Below are positions 36,834 to 45,223 of a DNA stretch of 64,000 nt, piece after piece. The position numbers and the translations under genes were made by a program. Positions within the stretch are counted from its first letter, which is position 1, and each line of letters begins with the position of its first letter. The DNA lies in the NCBI RefSeq assembly GCF_004349315.1, contig NZ_SMLH01000002.1, positions 372,001-436,000 on the forward strand, written 5' to 3'. This DNA is from Flavobacterium ranwuense. GTDB lineage: Bacteria; Bacteroidota; Bacteroidia; Flavobacteriales; Flavobacteriaceae. Below the pieces are notes generated by a model that was not told where the DNA came from, searched no databases, and saw only the letters and a program-made list of their open reading frames with translations.

Positions 36834-37064
36834 ATGGAAAACAATAAATTTGCGGATCTAAAAAAAGGGGTTCAAGAAATAATTGATTTGATTGCCAGTA
36901 GAAATGGTAAAGAGGCTAATAATAAATTAGTTGAAGTGAGCGAAGATTTAGATGAGTTGCTTGACTTTGCAGAAGAAGACGAAGATCTAATCGAAATCAG
37001 TAAGTATCAAGTACTGTTGAATCAATTGCAACAAAAGATAGTTGCACTTGACGGACAATTATAA
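36834..37064 (+). CDS. Small acidic helical protein
   Basis: The 76-residue protein is not one I recognise. It is acidic in the middle (VSEDLDELLDFAEEDEDLIEIS) and almost wholly helical, with heptad-like hydrophobic spacing (LKKGVQEIIDLI, YQVLLNQLQQKIVAL) that suggests a helical hairpin or coiled coil. It follows the tiny basic gene by two bases and precedes the YchJ gene by 31 bases, so the three are probably one transcript. The opposite charge of the two small proteins suggests that they could bind each other. Confidence 0.65.
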   Translation: MENNKFADLKKGVQEIIDLIASRNGKEANNKLVEVSEDLDELLDFAEEDEDLIEISKYQVLLNQLQQKIVALDGQL

Positions 37065-37095
37065 TGTTATAGATTTCAATAGTTTTTTATATAAA

Positions 37096-37479
37096 ATGAC
37101 AAAAATAAAATGCCATTGTGGTTCTCAAAAAAATTTTGATCAGTGTTGCGAACCATTTATTAATGGAGCTGAAAAAGCATCAACAGCTTTAGAATTAATG
37201 CGTTCCCGTTATTCGGCTTACGCAACACATGCCGCCGAATACTTATTGGCCACAACCCATATTTCAGAAAGAAAACAGTATTCTAAATCTGAAATTCTAA
37301 ATTGGGCCATTTCAAATCAATGGCTTCAATTAGAAATTGTAAAAGCGACAGAAAATACTGTGGAGTTCAAAGCCTATTTTTTGGATAGCAAGCTTCAAAA
37401 ACAAATTCATCACGAACTTTCTACTTTTAAATTCGAAAACGAGAATTGGTTTTATGTAAATGGGAAGTTTTTTGATTAG
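37096..37479 (+). CDS. YchJ-family protein with N-terminal SEC-C-type zinc motif
   Basis: From the ATG at 37096 the product is 127 residues. It begins with a zinc-binding motif CHCGSQKNFDQCC (SEC-C type), followed by the YchJ/UPF0225 core with ALELMRSRYSAYATHAAEYLLATTH and a cystatin-like or NTF2-like beta segment. These proteins are cytoplasmic and of unknown function. The longer frame on the left overlaps the previous gene and lacks family support. It is probably the last gene of the small-protein operon. Confidence 0.85.
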   Translation: MTKIKCHCGSQKNFDQCCEPFINGAEKASTALELMRSRYSAYATHAAEYLLATTHISERKQYSKSEILNWAISNQWLQLEIVKATENTVEFKAYFLDSKLQKQIHHELSTFKFENENWFYVNGKFFD

Positions 37480-37586
37480 TTCCCTTTACTAATAAAATCT
37501 AGGATAATTTTGTCTCCAAGTTTTTAACTAAAAATTAATAAACGTTTGTCTAGACTACATTTTAAAATGATGTAATTTTAAAGTCT

Positions 37587-38705
37587 ATGAAAAATGATAA
37601 TAAAAAAGGATTTTATTTTAAGCAATACGAAGCCCCATTTCAGTCTCCGTTTGATAAGCTCTTTGGTATTTTTAAAGAATTAATTACACATACTTCGGGA
37701 GATTTTGATGAAGCAATCGACTGGTTGCGGGAATTAGACAAAGAATATAAACTCACCGATAAACAGTATACCATTGATGATTTTATCGAAGATTTGAAGA
37801 AAAAAGGTTACATCCGCGATGAACTCAAAGACGATGGAACTTCAGGAATTGGAATTACTGCCAAAACAGAACGCGCCATTCGACAACAAGCTTTAGATAA
37901 CATTTTTGGTAATTTAAAACGTTCCGGAAGTGGAAATCACAAAACAAAACATGCCGGAAACGGAGATGAACATACCGGTGAATTTCGGGAATTTCATTTT
38001 GGTGATGGACTGGAGCGTATTTCGTTGACCGAAAGTTTGCGTAACGCCCAAATCAATAATGGTGTAGCTGATTTTATGCTAACCGAAAATGATTTGGTGG
38101 TTGAAGAAACCCAATACAAGTCCCAAATGAGTACGGTTTTGATGATTGATATCAGTCACAGCATGATTTTGTATGGAGAAGACCGAATCACACCTGCTAA
38201 AAAAGTAGCGATGGCTCTTGCTGAATTGATTACAACACGTTATCCGAAAGATACTTTAGATATTTTAGTTTTTGGAAATGACGCTTGGACGATTGCAATT
38301 CGGGATTTACCCTATTTAAAAGTCGGGCCGTACCATACCAATACGGTAGCCGGTTTACAACTGGCTATGGATTTACTTCGCCGAAAACGAAACACCAACA
38401 AACAAATTTTCATGATTACCGATGGAAAGCCAAGTTGTGTTCGCGAAAAAGACGGTTCCTATTATATGAACAGCAATGGACTCGATGAATATATTGTCGA
38501 TAAATGCTACAATCAGGCGCAACAAGCCCGAAAATTGCACATTCCAATAACCACTTTTATGATTGCCAATGATCCGTATTTACAGCAATTTGTAAATCGG
38601 TTTACCGAAGCCAATCAAGGAAAAGCATTTTACACCGGATTGAAAGGACTTGGTGAAATGATTTTTGAAGATTATGAAACGAATCGTAAAAAAAGAATAA
38701 AATAA
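37587..38705 (+). CDS. VWA-domain protein paired with a MoxR-type ATPase
   Basis: The 372-residue cytoplasmic protein has a charged N-terminal region (1-180) and a von Willebrand factor A domain from about residue 184. The MIDAS metal site DISHSM (D-x-S-x-S-like) is followed by a conserved threonine region (HTNTVAGLQLAMDLL) and MITDGKPS. Such proteins work with an AAA+ ATPase, in the manner of magnesium-chelatase D/I or MoxR-VWA pairs, to remodel or insert cofactors into targets. The ATPase gene follows 13 bases later. There is no tetrapyrrole pathway nearby, so a chelatase role is not implied. Confidence 0.85.
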   Translation: MKNDNKKGFYFKQYEAPFQSPFDKLFGIFKELITHTSGDFDEAIDWLRELDKEYKLTDKQYTIDDFIEDLKKKGYIRDELKDDGTSGIGITAKTERAIRQQALDNIFGNLKRSGSGNHKTKHAGNGDEHTGEFREFHFGDGLERISLTESLRNAQINNGVADFMLTENDLVVEETQYKSQMSTVLMIDISHSMILYGEDRITPAKKVAMALAELITTRYPKDTLDILVFGNDAWTIAIRDLPYLKVGPYHTNTVAGLQLAMDLLRRKRNTNKQIFMITDGKPSCVREKDGSYYMNSNGLDEYIVDKCYNQAQQARKLHIPITTFMIANDPYLQQFVNRFTEANQGKAFYTGLKGLGEMIFEDYETNRKKRIK

Positions 38706-38718
38706 AGATTAGAAAAAG

Positions 38719-40206
38719 ATGCAAGAAAAGATAATTCACAATATGAAAATAGAAAATATAAAAACACTCGGAGAATTAAAACACTCGGGTTACGAAAGTA
38801 AAAGCATTAAAGATGAATTGCGTTCCAACCTTAGAGAAAAAATAAAATCTGGAAAGCCAACATTTGAAGGCGTTCACGGTTTTGAGAATACCGTTATTCC
38901 AGAATTAGAACGCGCTATTTTATCGCGTCACAACATCAATTTATTAGGGCTTCGCGGTCAAGCCAAAACCAGACTGGCTCGTAAAATGATTGAATTACTC
39001 GATGAATACATTCCGTTTGTGACTGGTTCCGAAATTAATGACGATCCTATGCAACCAATTTCGCGTTTTGCCAAAGATATAATTGAAATTAAAGGAGATG
39101 AAACTCCAATTTCTTGGTTACACAGAAACGACCGTTTCTTCGAAAAATTAGCTACGCCAGACGTTACCGTTGCTGATTTAATTGGTGATGTTGATCCTAT
39201 AAAAGCAGCCAATTTGAAACTATCGTATGCAGATGATCGTGTGATACACTTTGGGATGATTCCAAGAGCGAATCGCTGTATTTTCGTCATTAATGAACTG
39301 CCTGATTTACAGGCTCGAATTCAGGTAGCGCTGTTTAATATTTTACAGGAAGGTGATATCCAGATTAGGGGTTTTAAGTTGCGAATGCCACTGGATATGC
39401 AATTCGTTTTTACCGCAAATCCCGAAGATTATACGAATCGTGGAAGTATTGTGACGCCATTAAAAGACAGGATTGGTTCCCAAATTTTGACACATTATCC
39501 GGAAACCATTAAAATTGCCCGAAAGATTACAGAACAGGAAGCTAAACTAGATGCTTCACAAAGCGATATGGTTTACGTACCTTCATTAGCGCGGGATTTA
39601 TTGGAACAAATAAGTTTTGAAGCAAGGGAAAGTGAATATATTGATAACAAAAGTGGCGTGAGTGCCAGATTGAGTATCACGGCTTTAGAGAATTTATTAA
39701 GTACCGCAGAACGCCGAGCATTGAAATCAGGAGAAGATAAAACAAGCTTACGATTATCTGATTTTATGGGTATTATTCCTGCCATTACCGGAAAAGTCGA
39801 ATTGGTTTATGAAGGAGAGCAGGAGGGAGCAGCCGCTGTGGCGCAGCATTTATTAGGGGATGCGATTCATACTTTTTTCCCGGCTTATTTTCCAAAAATT
39901 GAAAAACTGGAAAAACAGGACGAGAAAACACCTTATACCGATATTATCGAATGGTTTTTTGCCGAAAGCGGTTTTGAATTATTGGATGATTGTTCGGATG
40001 AGGAATATCAAAGAATCTTGGGAAGTATTGTCCCGCTTGAGATTTTGATTAAGAAATACCAACCACAACTGGAAAAAGAAGACAAATTCTTTATGAAAGA
40101 ATTTATTCTTTGGGGTTTGGTAGAATATAAAAAACTGAGCAAAGACCGCTTCTCTGAGGGGTATCAGTTCAAGGATATTTATGGAAGTTTTATTAGTAAA
40201 TTATAA
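38719..40206 (+). CDS. MoxR/magnesium-chelatase-I-like AAA+ ATPase
   Basis: The 495-residue ATPase has Walker A LLGLRGQAKTR (about residue 77), a Walker B-like segment FVINELPDLQ (about 195) in which Asn-Glu replaces the usual Asp-Glu, and sensor-type ANPEDYTNRG (about 235) with PLKDRIGSQI. This pattern is typical of the Bacteroidota MoxR/ChlI-like branch. A second in-frame ATG at 38743 is also plausible as the start. It is coupled with the VWA gene upstream and followed by a terminator. It probably acts as a chaperone-like remodelling ATPase in the cytoplasm; the client is unknown. Confidence 0.85.
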   Translation: MQEKIIHNMKIENIKTLGELKHSGYESKSIKDELRSNLREKIKSGKPTFEGVHGFENTVIPELERAILSRHNINLLGLRGQAKTRLARKMIELLDEYIPFVTGSEINDDPMQPISRFAKDIIEIKGDETPISWLHRNDRFFEKLATPDVTVADLIGDVDPIKAANLKLSYADDRVIHFGMIPRANRCIFVINELPDLQARIQVALFNILQEGDIQIRGFKLRMPLDMQFVFTANPEDYTNRGSIVTPLKDRIGSQILTHYPETIKIARKITEQEAKLDASQSDMVYVPSLARDLLEQISFEARESEYIDNKSGVSARLSITALENLLSTAERRALKSGEDKTSLRLSDFMGIIPAITGKVELVYEGEQEGAAAVAQHLLGDAIHTFFPAYFPKIEKLEKQDEKTPYTDIIEWFFAESGFELLDDCSDEEYQRILGSIVPLEILIKKYQPQLEKEDKFFMKEFILWGLVEYKKLSKDRFSEGYQFKDIYGSFISKL

Positions 40207-40214
40207 ATAACAAC

Positions 40215-40242
40215 AAGGGTTTGGATTCATTTCTAAACCCTT
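40215..40242 (+). terminator. Hairpin terminator of the VWA-ATPase operon
   Basis: AAGGGTTT pairs with AAACCCTT and is followed by TTTTTTATT, nine bases after the ATPase stop. Confidence 0.8.
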
Positions 40243-40474
40243 TTTTATTAATATTCAGCAGCATTTTATTCCTTGAATATTTATAGATTGAACGATGAAA
40301 AGTATTTAGGAGTCTTAAGTTTAAAGTTTTTATAATGTACTTAAATGCCTTACATGGTTGAAATTGACATTATGTTTCTACCTTTTCTGTTTTTAAAGGT
40401 GGCGAGTTTACACTATAATTTTTATTTATTTCACAATGAGACGCTAACGGTTTTATTTAGTCTACCTTGCCCCG

Positions 40475-40494
40475 TTGACAGTCTAAACTGTCAA
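40475..40494. promoter_or_regulatory. 20-base perfect palindrome before the oxygenase start
   Basis: TTGACAGT-CTAA-ACTGTCAA is a perfect inverted repeat ending ten bases before the ATG at 40505. There is no T-run that would make it a terminator for an upstream gene, and the region behind it is gene-free. It may be an operator or a hairpin controlling translation of the oxygenase. Confidence 0.55.
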
Positions 40495-40504
40495 TAAAAA
40501 AGAC

Positions 40505-41098
40505 ATGGAAAATTGCTTTGAGGCTTTGATTGCTACTTATATTGAAAATAAGGTAGGCATATCCGAAAATTTTTTGAGTACCGATTTGGCCAATAACTTA
40601 AAGCAAAACTTGCTTACTTTAAATCAGAAAAGTTTGTTGATGGAAGCAGGAATTGGCAACTCAGAGAAAGTTTCTTATGATGGTGCGATACGAAGCGATT
40701 CTATTTATTGGCTTGACAAAAAACATAACAACGTATTCGAAAATGAATTTTTTGCTCAAATTGAAGCATTTATTATCTATTTGAACCAAAGTTGTTATGC
40801 CGGAATAACAGGTTATGAATTTCATTATTCATTGTATGAATCGGGTGATTTTTATTTAAAACACTTGGATCAATTCAAGAACAATCCCAGTCGAAAATAC
40901 TCTATGATTAGTTATTTAAACAGCGATTGGCAAGAAAGTGATGGAGGAGAATTGCTGATTCATCAATTAGACAACAATCAGAAAATTTCACCTACACAAG
41001 GCAAGACTGTTTTCTTTAAAAGTGACGAGCTAGTTCACGAAGTTTTGGTAACACAAAATACCAGAATGAGCATTACTGGATGGTTGAAGAGTGATTAA
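40505..41098 (+). CDS. 2OG-Fe(II) oxygenase (prolyl hydroxylase-like)
   Basis: The 197-residue protein has the double-stranded beta-helix fold of 2-oxoglutarate and iron(II) dioxygenases. The iron triad is His-x-Asp in YLKHLDQF (about residue 121) and a distal His in SDELVHEV (about 180), and the 2OG-binding Arg is in NTRMSITGW (about 190). It resembles bacterial P4H-like enzymes that hydroxylate protein or small substrates. A perfect palindrome lies just upstream. It converges with the 2H phosphoesterase gene, with only three bases between stops. The substrate is unknown. Confidence 0.85.
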   Translation: MENCFEALIATYIENKVGISENFLSTDLANNLKQNLLTLNQKSLLMEAGIGNSEKVSYDGAIRSDSIYWLDKKHNNVFENEFFAQIEAFIIYLNQSCYAGITGYEFHYSLYESGDFYLKHLDQFKNNPSRKYSMISYLNSDWQESDGGELLIHQLDNNQKISPTQGKTVFFKSDELVHEVLVTQNTRMSITGWLKSD

Positions 41099-41101
41099 TA
41101 A

Positions 41102-41662
41102 CTAAAAAAGCGTTCCTTGTATAAGTTTGGGTTGAGGATTACTGTTGAATTTAAAAGTATCAGTTACAAAAAACTGTTTTATATTCTCATCAAACTTTCG
41201 TAAAACAATACTGTCACACAAAAAAACGGTGTCAATTTCGGTAAACAAACGATTCGCTTTTTGAAGCTTTTCAGGAGTTAATCTTCGCGCAATAGACAAG
41301 TGCGGATCGTTGCTTTTTTGTAAATCAAATCTTCGAAGTGATTCATGAACTCGTTTCATTATGGGTTTCAAACTGTTTTTAGAATCTTCGTTGGGCGATA
41401 TAAAAAACGCACCATTGGGATAGGAACCAAATCCATTCAAACACACTTCAATCGGTTCCAAAGTATCACACAATCTGACTAATTGATTTTTAATAATTTC
41501 AATCGATTTATCGGTAGTTTTGAATTCACAAATGGTAATATGACCCACAGAATTTTTACTGTGAAACCAACCCGCTTCCTTTGCCAATTGATTTTTCATG
41601 GATTTAACTAAAGCAATAATATCATCCGAAGGGTATATCGCAACAGAATATTGTTTTTCCAT
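41102..41662 (-). CDS. 2H phosphoesterase (2'-5' RNA ligase/LigT-like)
   Basis: The 186-residue protein carries the two H-x-T/S-x motifs that define 2H phosphoesterases: VGHITICEF (about residue 45) and DPHLSIARR (about 121). The intervening strands are typical of LigT/ThpR proteins, which act on 2'-5' RNA bonds or cyclic phosphates. It is soluble and of normal length. A strong -7 box TACTTTTGC (minus strand, 41685-41692) lies 22 bases before the ATG. It is convergent with the oxygenase gene and has no operon partner. Confidence 0.85.
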   Translation of the reverse strand: MEKQYSVAIYPSDDIIALVKSMKNQLAKEAGWFHSKNSVGHITICEFKTTDKSIEIIKNQLVRLCDTLEPIEVCLNGFGSYPNGAFFISPNEDSKNSLKPIMKRVHESLRRFDLQKSNDPHLSIARRLTPEKLQKANRLFTEIDTVFLCDSIVLRKFDENIKQFFVTDTFKFNSNPQPKLIQGTLF

Positions 41663-41684
41663 AGGTTATGATTTACGCTTTATG

Positions 41685-41710
41685 CAAAAGTAAAGATTTA
41701 GTTATTGCAA
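41685..41710 (-). promoter_or_regulatory. Promoter of the 2H phosphoesterase gene
   Basis: On the minus strand TTG (41710-41708), 15 bases and TACTTTTGCA (41692-41683). The -7 box is strong; the spacer is slightly short. Confidence 0.5.
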
Positions 41711-41816
41711 TTTTCATTGGATTTTTTTTATTGCAATAGTTTTATTTTCTGATACAGAAAGTAACTGGATATGAAAAAAAAGACTTCCAACCCTTGATTC
41801 GCATAATTCGTTTAGA

Positions 41817-41858
41817 AAACAATAAAAGAGATGCCGTGAGACATCTCTTTTATTGTTT
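41817..41858 (-). terminator. Hairpin terminator of the DUF6249 gene
   Basis: A perfect 17-base stem AAACAATAAAAGAGATG / CATCTCTTTTATTGTTT surrounds an 8-base loop, 43 bases after the DUF6249 stop. Confidence 0.88.
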
Positions 41859-41901
41859 TAAATATTGAAAAGGAATATGCTTAATTTTTGAATGCAAATT
41901 T

Positions 41902-42249
41902 TTATTCTTTATCTAATCTTTCGGTCATTTTAAAACCAGTCAATAAACCAGTACCTGCCATTAGGAATATCACTCCAGGGTATAAGGCTTCATTTGTAAC
42001 GCCAAAAACGTGTTGTATACTCAAAGCTATTAATATGCCAGCTCCAATTCCCATTAGTAATAAGGCAAAATTTAAGATAAGCACTTTCGCTATTGGAGCA
42101 GTCTCTTGTCTTTTTGTCATGAAAATGCTGGCGTCTATACCTTTCTCAATAAGTGCTAAACGTTCCTTGTTTCGGGTTGAAAAAAATAAATAGAATACTC
42201 CGAAGATTGCTCCGAAAATGATAATTAGGATAAAAACTTCTGGTCCCAT
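41902..42249 (-). CDS. DUF6249-like small membrane protein
   Basis: The 115-residue protein has three hydrophobic helices (about 4-24, 56-80 and 90-108). A short basic loop after helix 1 reads NKERLALIEKGIDASIF, which is characteristic of the DUF6249 family found next to sigma factor genes in Bacteroidota. It is divergent from the ECF sigma gene at 42391, and the shared intergenic region contains repeated GGTTAC motifs. It is an inner-membrane protein, possibly part of the same regulatory group. No biochemical role is known to me. Confidence 0.75.
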   Translation of the reverse strand: MGPEVFILIIIFGAIFGVFYLFFSTRNKERLALIEKGIDASIFMTKRQETAPIAKVLILNFALLLMGIGAGILIALSIQHVFGVTNEALYPGVIFLMAGTGLLTGFKMTERLDKE

Positions 42250-42265
42250 AATAATTTGTTTTTAA

Positions 42266-42383
42266 TTGGTTACTTTTAATGTGTTCCTAGCTTAGGACGA
42301 TAGAAGCTCAACTTTGGTTACAACTTTTTTCAAAAACTTTTTTTAATTTAACTGTAACCAAAACCCATTTGTTGTAGTCTTAA
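42266..42383. promoter_or_regulatory. Repeated TTGGTTAC motifs and candidate ECF promoter
   Basis: TTGGTTAC occurs at 42266-42273 and, as TTGGTTACA, at 42314-42322. The inverse TGTAACCAA is at 42353-42361. The last copy places TGTAAC 18 bases ahead of GTCTTA (42377-42382), a plausible -35/-10 pair for ECF sigma factors, just before the sigma ATG at 42391. Autoregulation is inferred. Confidence 0.45.
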
Positions 42384-42390
42384 CTAATAT

Positions 42391-42987
42391 ATGACCCTAA
42401 TCGACGATCAATATTACATCACAAAAATAGTAGAAGGTGACACCAAAGTATTTGCCGTTTTGGTTGATCGTTATAAAGATTTGGTTTTTACCTTGGCTTT
42501 GCGAATGCTTAAAAACAAGGAAGAAGCAGAGGAAGTATCACAGGATACCTTTATTAAAGTGTTTAAGTCTTTAAATAAATTTAAAGGAGATTCAAAATTT
42601 TCAAGTTGGATTTATAGAATAACCTATAATAATTGTTTAGATGCCTTAAAGAAATACAAACAAGAATATCAGTGGGTCACTATAGATGAGTATACAGAGC
42701 GTCAAGTGGTAACACTAGACAATGCGTTTGATGCTTTAGTAGAAAAAGAACAGCAGCAAGCGATAGAAGATTGTTTGCAAAGACTGCCTAACGAAGATAG
42801 TTTTTTATTAACCCTGTATTATTTTGAAGAGCAATCATTAGATGAGATATCAAAAATAATGGGGTTGACAGCTAATAATGTCAAAGTGAAACTCTTTAGA
42901 AGCAGGAAAAAGTTAACTTCCATATTAAAAGAACGATTAGAGCCAGAAATAATTGAACATTATGAACGAAAACAAACAAATGGATAA
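42391..42987 (+). CDS. ECF RNA polymerase sigma factor (RpoE-like)
   Basis: The 198-residue protein has region 2 at about residues 15-85 (VDRYKDLVFTLALRMLKNKEEAEEVSQDTFIKVFKSL) and region 4 at about 125-180 (CLQRLPNEDSFLLTLYYFEEQSLDEISKIMGLTANNVKVKLFRSRKKL). It overlaps the start of a small two-helix membrane protein, the expected place for an anti-sigma factor. The upstream region contains a candidate self-recognised promoter. It is separate from the FecI-like factor at 20787 and probably belongs to an envelope-stress type circuit. Confidence 0.93.
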   Translation: MTLIDDQYYITKIVEGDTKVFAVLVDRYKDLVFTLALRMLKNKEEAEEVSQDTFIKVFKSLNKFKGDSKFSSWIYRITYNNCLDALKKYKQEYQWVTIDEYTERQVVTLDNAFDALVEKEQQQAIEDCLQRLPNEDSFLLTLYYFEEQSLDEISKIMGLTANNVKVKLFRSRKKLTSILKERLEPEIIEHYERKQTNG

Positions 42988-43369
42988 CTTATCAAGAAAA
43001 GTTATTAGAAAAGCCTCATTAGAGTCTCCTTCATTTGATTTTACTACTCAAATAATGGCACAGCTCACGGTTTTGAAGCAAAGCGAGACTACCATTTATA
43101 AACCTTTAATTTCAAAAAAAGGATGGTTTGTTATTTTTGGAGGTTTTGCAGCTTTGGTAGTTTATGCGATTATTGGAGAGCAACCACAAATACCAGAATG
43201 GTTTGATACAGTAGGTTTTAGTACTCTTTTAAATAATAAAATTTTAGGAATATTTTCTAGATTGACATTTTCTAAAACACTGCAATATGCTTTATTCTCT
43301 TTGTCTATAATGGTGCTCATTCAAGTTTATTTGTTTAAGCGTTATTTATATAAGAGATTTGAGGTTTAA
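42962..43369 (+). CDS. Putative membrane anti-sigma factor
   Basis: From the ATG at 42962 the protein has 135 residues and overlaps the sigma gene by 26 bases. The cytoplasmic N-terminus (1-45, NLSRKVIRKASLESPSFDF) is followed by a membrane helix (about 48-66, GWFVIFGGFAALVVYAIIG) and a second helix near the C-terminus (about 106-125). No zinc-binding motif is present, so it is not a classic ZAS anti-sigma. Overlap with an ECF gene and the topology suggest that it restrains the sigma factor. This is inference. Confidence 0.65.
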   Translation: MNENKQMDNLSRKVIRKASLESPSFDFTTQIMAQLTVLKQSETTIYKPLISKKGWFVIFGGFAALVVYAIIGEQPQIPEWFDTVGFSTLLNNKILGIFSRLTFSKTLQYALFSLSIMVLIQVYLFKRYLYKRFEV

Positions 43370-43576
43370 TAAAAAATTTCACTTCCACAAATTGTATTTA
43401 TGTTTTATATTATTGATTTTAAGCTTGGTAAGTCCAAATTTAGTTTGATTACGAAGGCTGTCCCGAATCTTGGGTTTTGAAAAGTATCACATTCAACATT
43501 AATAACATTAGTTCGATTATTAAACAGTTATCTACCATTTTAAAAGACAACATTGCAAACATTAAAGAACAGAAAT

Positions 43577-45223
43577 ATGATGAGACGGCTTGCTATTTTA
43601 ACCACAATTTTCCTGACAACATTCAACCTGTTTGGACAGACAATTGATTTTGTAAAAAGTGATATTATTACTTATCCAATTCATAAAGCAAACGTTGGTA
43701 AAATTGCTTTTATGGGTAAGACTGCTCCTATTGAAAATTTTAAACAATCTGACTTTCTAACATCATTTGAATTAAAAGAGAAAACCGACCTTAACATCAG
43801 AGTTTTTTTAGGAAATTCTCTGACAAATTCTCTTCATTTACTTTCGTCTCAATCAACCGCTGACGAACTAACTAAAAATGGAAATTATCAATTCACATTT
43901 TTCGTTGACAACCAAAAGATTTATGTTGAAAATCTCAATGTTGGGGCAGGAAGTGCTGACAGTAAAAATCAAAGAACAGTTTTTAGAATTCCGTTAATAA
44001 GTTCTACCAATGAAGATTCTTGGGGTAGATTTCTTTGGAATAGATTTTTAACGAATGGCGGACAAGAAGCATTTACAAATGGAGAACATCTTTTTAAAAT
44101 TGAAATCAGGCCTTACTTAAAACTGACCGAAGTGTTGACTGGCAATATTATTGCTGAAGGCCAAATTAAAATCAAAGTTCCAGAAATTAAAATCAATGAA
44201 AAATTGGTTAAAGTTCAGACCATAAAACCACTTAAAGACTGGCAAATTTCAACAGAGAAAATTGATACCGCTAAAATTGAAGAACTAAACCGAAAAATCG
44301 CAATACAATCCTATAAAGATATAACAAGTGTTGTTGTAATAAAAGACGGTAAACTTTTAATTGAAGAGTATTTTAACGGAGCAACTCGTGAGTCACTTCA
44401 CGACACACGGTCTGTTGGAAAATCATTTGCGTCAACTCTTTTAGGTATCGCAATTAAAGACGGTTACATAAAAAGCGAAACACAAACCTTAAAAGAATTT
44501 TACAACCTAAAATCCTTTCAAAACTATTCCTCATCAAAAGATAGTATTACTTTAAAAAGTTTGCTGACAATGAGTTCAACTTTTGACGGTTCCGATATAA
44601 ATTCTGAATCATTTGGTCACGAAGAAAATATGTATCCTACAAAAAATTGGGTTGACTTCACTTTAAATTTACCAATTGACAAAACAAAAGTAGCAGACAA
44701 GCAGTGGGATTACTTTACAGCTGGTGTTGTAGTTTTGGGCGACATCATTCATAAATCTGTTCCAAATGGTTTAGATAAGTATGCCGACAAAAACCTATTT
44801 CAACCTCTCGGAATTACAAAATATAAATGGCAGTTCACACCTCAAAAAGTAGCTAATACAGCAGGTGGTTTACAATTGCGTTCGTTGGACTTTGCGAAGT
44901 TTGGGCAGTTATACAAAAATCAGGGTACTTGGAATGGCAAACAAATTCTGTCACAAGACTGGATAGCAAAAAGTTTATCACACCAAATGACAATATCAGA
45001 AGACGAGTATTATGGTTATCTATTTTGGAATAAAAGGTACAAAGTAAATGGCGTGAATTATGAAGTTTACTATTCGAGCGGAAATGGTGGCAATAGAATT
45101 TTTATTTTCAAAGACCAGCCAATTGTAATTGTAATTACTTCGACAGCATATAATACTCCATACGGACAGAAACAAGTTGACAAGATTATGCAGGACTATT
45201 TAATACCAGCAATTACGAAATGA
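43577..45223 (+). CDS. Exported beta-lactamase-fold serine hydrolase
   Basis: From the ATG at 43577 the protein has 548 residues with a signal peptide (MMRRLAILTTIFLTTFNLFGQ). An N-terminal beta domain (about 25-210) is followed by a class C beta-lactamase/esterase fold. The S-x-x-K motif is in TRSVGKSFAST (Ser-Val-Gly-Lys, about residue 281), a WDYFTAG segment fits the Tyr motif, and SSGNGGNRIF lies near the C-terminus. Such proteins are esterases, D-amino-acid peptidases or lactamases; the substrate is unknown. It lies after the sigma/anti-sigma pair, but a 200-base gap separates them. Confidence 0.8.
   Translation: MMRRLAILTTIFLTTFNLFGQTIDFVKSDIITYPIHKANVGKIAFMGKTAPIENFKQSDFLTSFELKEKTDLNIRVFLGNSLTNSLHLLSSQSTADELTKNGNYQFTFFVDNQKIYVENLNVGAGSADSKNQRTVFRIPLISSTNEDSWGRFLWNRFLTNGGQEAFTNGEHLFKIEIRPYLKLTEVLTGNIIAEGQIKIKVPEIKINEKLVKVQTIKPLKDWQISTEKIDTAKIEELNRKIAIQSYKDITSVVVIKDGKLLIEEYFNGATRESLHDTRSVGKSFASTLLGIAIKDGYIKSETQTLKEFYNLKSFQNYSSSKDSITLKSLLTMSSTFDGSDINSESFGHEENMYPTKNWVDFTLNLPIDKTKVADKQWDYFTAGVVVLGDIIHKSVPNGLDKYADKNLFQPLGITKYKWQFTPQKVANTAGGLQLRSLDFAKFGQLYKNQGTWNGKQILSQDWIAKSLSHQMTISEDEYYGYLFWNKRYKVNGVNYEVYYSSGNGGNRIFIFKDQPIVIVITSTAYNTPYGQKQVDKIMQDYLIPAITK

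Noticed and set aside
43553-43576. TTG-started extension of the serine hydrolase
   Set aside because: It adds eight polar residues before a clean signal peptide that begins at the ATG at 43577.
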